A stretch of DNA of 8,113 nucleotides from CAYSJU01 sp964431495. Lineage in GTDB: Bacteria; Omnitrophota; Gorgyraeia; Tantalellales; Tantalellaceae. Made by a program: the position numbers and the translations under genes. Below, in pieces: positions 5,252-8,113 of this stretch (positions are counted from its first letter, which is position 1; the number at the start of each line of letters is the position of its first letter). Location: contig CAYSJU010000044.1 in NCBI GenBank assembly GCA_964431495.1, positions 1 to 8,113 of the forward strand, in the 5' to 3' direction. Below the pieces are notes generated by a model, which saw nothing but the letters and a program-made list of their open reading frames with translations, was not told the origin of the DNA and did no database searches.

Positions 5252-6538
5252 ATGCTTGATCCTAAATTTATAAGAGAGAACCCGGATATAGTAAGAGAAG
5301 CACTCAAGAAGAGGAACGATGTCTCTGACAAGGTCGATGTTTTTTTAAGTTTAGACACAAGACGGCGGGATGTCATAATAAAGTCAGAGGATCTAAAACG
5401 ACAGAAGAATGAGGCTTCAAAAAAGATCGGCGCACTTATAAAAGCTAAGGCCGATGTTAAGCAGGCAAAAGATGAAGTGGCGGGAATATCCGGCGAGATC
5501 GAAGTCCTGGATTCCGAGCTTAGGGAGATAGAAGAAAAATACAAAAATATTCTGGATACTATCCCGAATATTCCCCATGAAAATGTTCCGGTGGGATGCG
5601 GAGAGGAAAATAATAAGCTCGTAAAAGAAGAAGGAAGCTTGCCGAAATTTTCTTTCACTCCACGCGACCATGTTGAACTCGGCTCCGGAGGCAGGCTTTT
5701 CGATCTTGAAAGGGCTGCAAAGATAACCGGATCGGGTTTTCCGCTTTTTATCGGGAAGGGCGCGAAACTCGAAAGGGCGCTTATCAATTTTATGCTTGAT
5801 ATTCACACAGAAGAGCACGGGTATACGGAAGTGTTTCCGCCGTTTCTTGTGAACAGCCAGAGCATGAGGGGTACCGGCCAGCTTCCGAAACTCGCGGAAG
5901 ATATGTACAAAGTAGAAGAGGATGATCTGTACCTTATACCAACGGCCGAGGTTCCTCTGACCAATCTTCATGCGAATGAAGTGCTGAGAGAAGAAGATCT
6001 GCCCGTAATGTACACAGCATACACGGCCTGTTTCAGGAGAGAAGCCGGGTCTTACGGCAAGGATACGCGCGGTATAACACGTGTACACCAATTCGATAAG
6101 GTGGAAATGGTGAAATTCACCAGGCCGGATGATTCGATGCGCGAACTTGAAAAACTTCTTAAGGACGCAGAGGACATAATCCGGCGCCTAGGTCTGGCAT
6201 ACCGGGTGTTGGAGCTTTGCACGGGAGATATAAGCTTTGCTGCGCACAAGTGTTATGATATCGAGATCTGGGCTCCCGGCATGGGCCGTTGGCTCGAAGT
6301 TTCAAGCTGTTCGGTGTTTTCGGACTTCCAGGCAAGAAGGGCCAACATAAGGTATCAGCCGTCCGACAAAAGTCAGAAACCCAGGTTTGTGCATACACTG
6401 AACGCTTCGGGCGTAGCGCTTCCCAGGCTGGTTATTGCGCTTATTGAGACGTATCAACAGAAGAACGGGGCAATAAAAATACCTAAAGCGCTGGTTCCGT
6501 ATTTTGGGGCAAAAGAGATAAAAGGTGCAGCCTCATGA
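5252..6538 (+). CDS. serS: Seryl-tRNA synthetase
   Basis: A complete 428-aa class II aminoacyl-tRNA synthetase that charges tRNA-Ser (and tRNA-Sec) in the cytoplasm. The N-terminal MLDPKFIRENPDIVREAL start and a charged two-helix coiled coil (about 27-105) form the arm that grips the long variable loop of tRNA-Ser. The catalytic part shows the TAEVPL serine-binding loop (231-236), motif 2 FRREAGSYGKDTRG (261-274) followed by HQFDKVE, EVSSCSVFSDFQARR (349-363), and motif 3 LNASGVALPR (383-392). Motif 3 has Ala where many SerS proteins have Gly (NGSG), which is probably a mild lineage variant. Length is normal for bacteria. AGGTG lies 7 nt before the ATG. The stop codon overlaps the start of the next gene (ATGA), so the two are cotranscribed and translationally coupled. 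Confidence 0.97.
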   Translation: MLDPKFIRENPDIVREALKKRNDVSDKVDVFLSLDTRRRDVIIKSEDLKRQKNEASKKIGALIKAKADVKQAKDEVAGISGEIEVLDSELREIEEKYKNILDTIPNIPHENVPVGCGEENNKLVKEEGSLPKFSFTPRDHVELGSGGRLFDLERAAKITGSGFPLFIGKGAKLERALINFMLDIHTEEHGYTEVFPPFLVNSQSMRGTGQLPKLAEDMYKVEEDDLYLIPTAEVPLTNLHANEVLREEDLPVMYTAYTACFRREAGSYGKDTRGITRVHQFDKVEMVKFTRPDDSMRELEKLLKDAEDIIRRLGLAYRVLELCTGDISFAAHKCYDIEIWAPGMGRWLEVSSCSVFSDFQARRANIRYQPSDKSQKPRFVHTLNASGVALPRLVIALIETYQQKNGAIKIPKALVPYFGAKEIKGAAS

Positions 6539-7215
6539 TCAGAATGTTTAAAACACTGATCGGCATATTGCTTATCCCGTTCGCCGTTGGTGTAGCCAGG
6601 GCCTTTTATTCCGAGATATCCGGCCTTGATGGCTTCGTTAATTCGTTCGCTGTCATAGAAAGAGGCATTCTTGTATACCTTTTGTTCCATGTGTTCGTTA
6701 TACGTCCGGTATACCTCTATGTGCTCGGGCATGAACTCATACATGTTCTGGCAACATGGCTTTGCGGAGGCAGGATAGATTCGTTCAGGGTAACTCCTTC
6801 CGGGGGCAGCGTAACCACGTCAAAAACCAACATGTTCATAGAATTAAGCCCCTATTTTGTACCCATATACACGCTTCTTCTCGGGCCGATATTTATGTTC
6901 CTAAGAGTAAGTTCGTTCGGTTTTGCTAATCTGAACTCAACGTTTCTTTTTTTTCTGGGAATAACACTCGCGTTTCATTTCGTAATGACCGCGGAAGTGC
7001 TTAAAATGCAGCAATCCGATATAGCAAAATCCGGGGTTATCCTTTCACTAGTGTTCATATTTGTGGGAAATCTGGTGATAACCATGGCTGTTTTTTGCCC
7101 ATTTTTCGGGGGGATCTCATTTCTTGGATTTATCAAAAGCGGTGTGAGTAATTCCATAACCCTGTACACGGTTATATTCAACCGCATTATGGAGTTATTT
7201 CAGCCGATTGGTTAA
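6535..7215 (+). CDS. Multi-pass membrane protein with HELIH motif, putative M50-like metallopeptidase
   Basis: A 226-aa very hydrophobic protein with about five or six membrane helices (near 5-23, 43-62, 102-123, 136-153, 166-188 and perhaps 195-214). Just after the second helix comes HELIH (66-70) within VLGHELIHVLATWLCGG, the HExxH zinc motif of membrane metallopeptidases. It is followed by a soluble-looking strand region with SGG (89-91) and then SKTNMFIELSPYFVP (96-110). In site-2 proteases the third zinc ligand is an Asp in a late NxxPxxxxDG motif; that motif is not seen, and the segment after HExxH fits an M50B-like group better. The substrate is unknown, and it may be a peptidase or a diverged homologue. 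AGGTG lies 7 nt before the ATG, which overlaps the serS stop. That coupling probably reflects operon packing rather than shared function. Confidence 0.78.
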   Translation: MIRMFKTLIGILLIPFAVGVARAFYSEISGLDGFVNSFAVIERGILVYLLFHVFVIRPVYLYVLGHELIHVLATWLCGGRIDSFRVTPSGGSVTTSKTNMFIELSPYFVPIYTLLLGPIFMFLRVSSFGFANLNSTFLFFLGITLAFHFVMTAEVLKMQQSDIAKSGVILSLVFIFVGNLVITMAVFCPFFGGISFLGFIKSGVSNSITLYTVIFNRIMELFQPIG

Positions 7216-7260
7216 AGAGACAAAAGCAAGATATGCCTCTTATTAATCATGCCAAGTGTG

Positions 7261-7269
7261 TGATATACT
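7261..7269 (+). promoter_or_regulatory. Extended -10 promoter for the 7350 gene
   Basis: TGATATACT combines the extended -10 TG (7261-7262) with TATACT (7264-7269). The upstream -35 region (TTATTA, 7240-7245) is poor, as is usual for extended -10 promoters. Transcription would start near 7276, giving a leader of about 74 nt. That leader holds a T9 run (7288-7296) inside a GATAAG/CTTATC inverted repeat (7279-7308) and a small GTTAA/TTAAC repeat (7324-7336). Confidence 0.6.
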
Positions 7270-7349
7270 ATAGGCGTGGATAAGGGCTTTTTTTTTAGGC
7301 TACTTATCTAAAAGTTTTTAAAAGTTAAAGATTAACCTTAGGTGATGCC

Positions 7350-7751
7350 ATGTTATATCGCATAATACTGATAATGCTGATAGCATGCGGCATGATGGCG
7401 GTTCCCTGCCTTCAGGCTGTCTCAGACGAAGCGGTTTCTATGCCCGACTCGTCGGGGGACAAATACGTATATCGTATAGAAAAAAAGCAGGAAATGTTGA
7501 GCTCAATGGCGCAAGACGTCGAGGAGCTGAGAAAGATGAGCGCCAAAGACACCTATTCCGGTCAAAACTTGTCGGATGCCAAATACCTTGTGCGACTTGA
7601 AGGGAAGCTTGGAACACTTGTAAATGAGGCCTTGAACGGCATGGAAGCGACCGGTCCGCCGGCTTTCAGGCCTATAATGCCGAGCACGCTTATGCCCGAA
7701 TCCCGGTTCGATGAAAGCGGTGAAAAAGACGAAGGATCTAAAAATAAATAA
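7350..7751 (+). CDS. Small exported or lipid-anchored protein of unknown function
   Basis: A 133-aa protein with an N-terminal export signal: Arg4, a hydrophobic core IILIMLIACGMMAV (5-18) and LQA at 21-23, suggesting signal peptidase I cleavage after Ala23. LIAC at 10-13 also fits a lipobox, which would make Cys13 the lipid anchor, but 12 residues is short for a lipoprotein signal, so ordinary secretion is slightly favoured. The mature part has a charged helix able to form a coiled coil (about 38-66), a second helix (74-98), then a proline-rich and acidic/lysine-rich disordered tail from about 101. No domain is recognised. AGGTGA lies 4 nt before the ATG, and its own promoter sits upstream, so it is probably a single-gene unit. 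It converges on the next gene with an 11-nt gap and no obvious hairpin terminator between them. Confidence 0.75.
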   Translation: MLYRIILIMLIACGMMAVPCLQAVSDEAVSMPDSSGDKYVYRIEKKQEMLSSMAQDVEELRKMSAKDTYSGQNLSDAKYLVRLEGKLGTLVNEALNGMEATGPPAFRPIMPSTLMPESRFDESGEKDEGSKNK

Positions 7752-7762
7752 AGCGGTCGGCC

Positions 7763-8086
7763 CTAAGATGGTTCGGCAGGTACAAGCAATTTTTCGTTTT
7801 CCCCTATCCCTTTCTCGGCGATCATGGATAGTTTTTCAATGTTTTTCTTTGCGGTGATTATTTCCTCCAGAACTCGTTTATCCCGTACTTCTGTTTCAGC
7901 TTCATCAAGATATTCGATATCATATCTGCACTGGATCTCAATAAAAGCCAGCCACTCGTTAAGTACATCCACAGCTTCCGCAGAAGGCTTCTCCTCGGCA
8001 GTGAAAGCTATTTTGAAGATCCGAAAATAAGCTTCAACTGTGGTCAACGCTGAAGTATTAAGCTCAAATATCCTTTCAAGGGTCAT
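7763..8086 (-). CDS. Acidic helical protein of unknown function (possibly cut by the window edge)
   Basis: The minus-strand frame encodes 107 residues from the ATG at 8086: MTLERIFELN, an aromatic helix (VEAYFRIFKIAF, 17-28), a helix with NEWLAFIEIQCRYDIEYLDE (43-62) and a long charged helix (about 66-92), then a VPAEPS tail. The composition is acidic and alpha-helical with no signal peptide, membrane helix or recognised motif. The frame stays open upstream to the window edge (nine further codons), and only a weak GGAAA precedes the ATG, unlike the strong Shine-Dalgarno sequences elsewhere here. The true start may therefore lie outside the window, and the visible part could be the C-terminus of a longer protein. 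Confidence 0.6.
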   Translation of the reverse strand: MTLERIFELNTSALTTVEAYFRIFKIAFTAEEKPSAEAVDVLNEWLAFIEIQCRYDIEYLDEAETEVRDKRVLEEIITAKKNIEKLSMIAEKGIGENEKLLVPAEPS

Positions 8087-8113
8087 CAGATTATTTCCGG
8101 AAGCGGATTTTAT

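Noticed and set aside
5417..6091. 224-codon minus-strand frame opposite serS
   Set aside because: It lies wholly inside serS, whose motifs are unambiguous; no start signal is present.

Overview
The window looks like a contig from an uncultured Gram-negative-type bacterium with mid GC content. Intergenic regions carry palindromes and degenerate short tandem repeats, and AGG arginine and ATA isoleucine codons are common. The overall style resembles Omnitrophota (OP3) and related lineages. That placement is an impression from sequence style, not a measured result.

Positions 1-2913 hold a tight plus-strand operon of four genes. They are the C-terminal third of a lysine 2,3-aminomutase (radical SAM, KamA family), two tandem D-Ala-D-Ala-ligase-like ATP-grasp enzymes (339 and 332 aa) and a 164-aa GNAT acetyltransferase. 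A 32-nt overlap and gaps of 24 and 10 nt join them. The set reads as a pathway that makes beta-lysine, forms one or two amide bonds with it and perhaps acetylates the product. The product is unknown. A near-perfect bidirectional terminator (2947-2980) closes the operon.

Positions 2981-3503 hold a GC-rich hairpin and a 50-aa minus-strand membrane micro-gene (3018-3170) with its own near-consensus promoter (TTGAAA-N17-TATACT) and strong Shine-Dalgarno. A mosaic of degenerate tandem repeats follows, all with a 7-nt period. Positions 3504-4961 encode a complete RtcB RNA ligase. Positions 4962-5251 hold a second 7-nt-period mosaic, sharing two repeat families with the first, plus a 34-bp perfect palindrome.

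Positions 5252-7215 hold serS (seryl-tRNA synthetase), whose stop overlaps (ATGA) the start of a multi-pass membrane protein with a HELIH metallopeptidase motif. Positions 7216-7349 hold an extended -10 promoter and an AT-rich leader for a 133-aa exported or lipoprotein-like protein (7350-7751). A convergent minus-strand gene for an acidic, mostly helical protein of unknown function (7763-8086 or beyond the edge) ends the window.

The most unusual parts are the aminomutase/double-ATP-grasp/GNAT cassette, the two heptamer mosaics flanking rtcB, and the small promoter-bearing membrane peptide gene.
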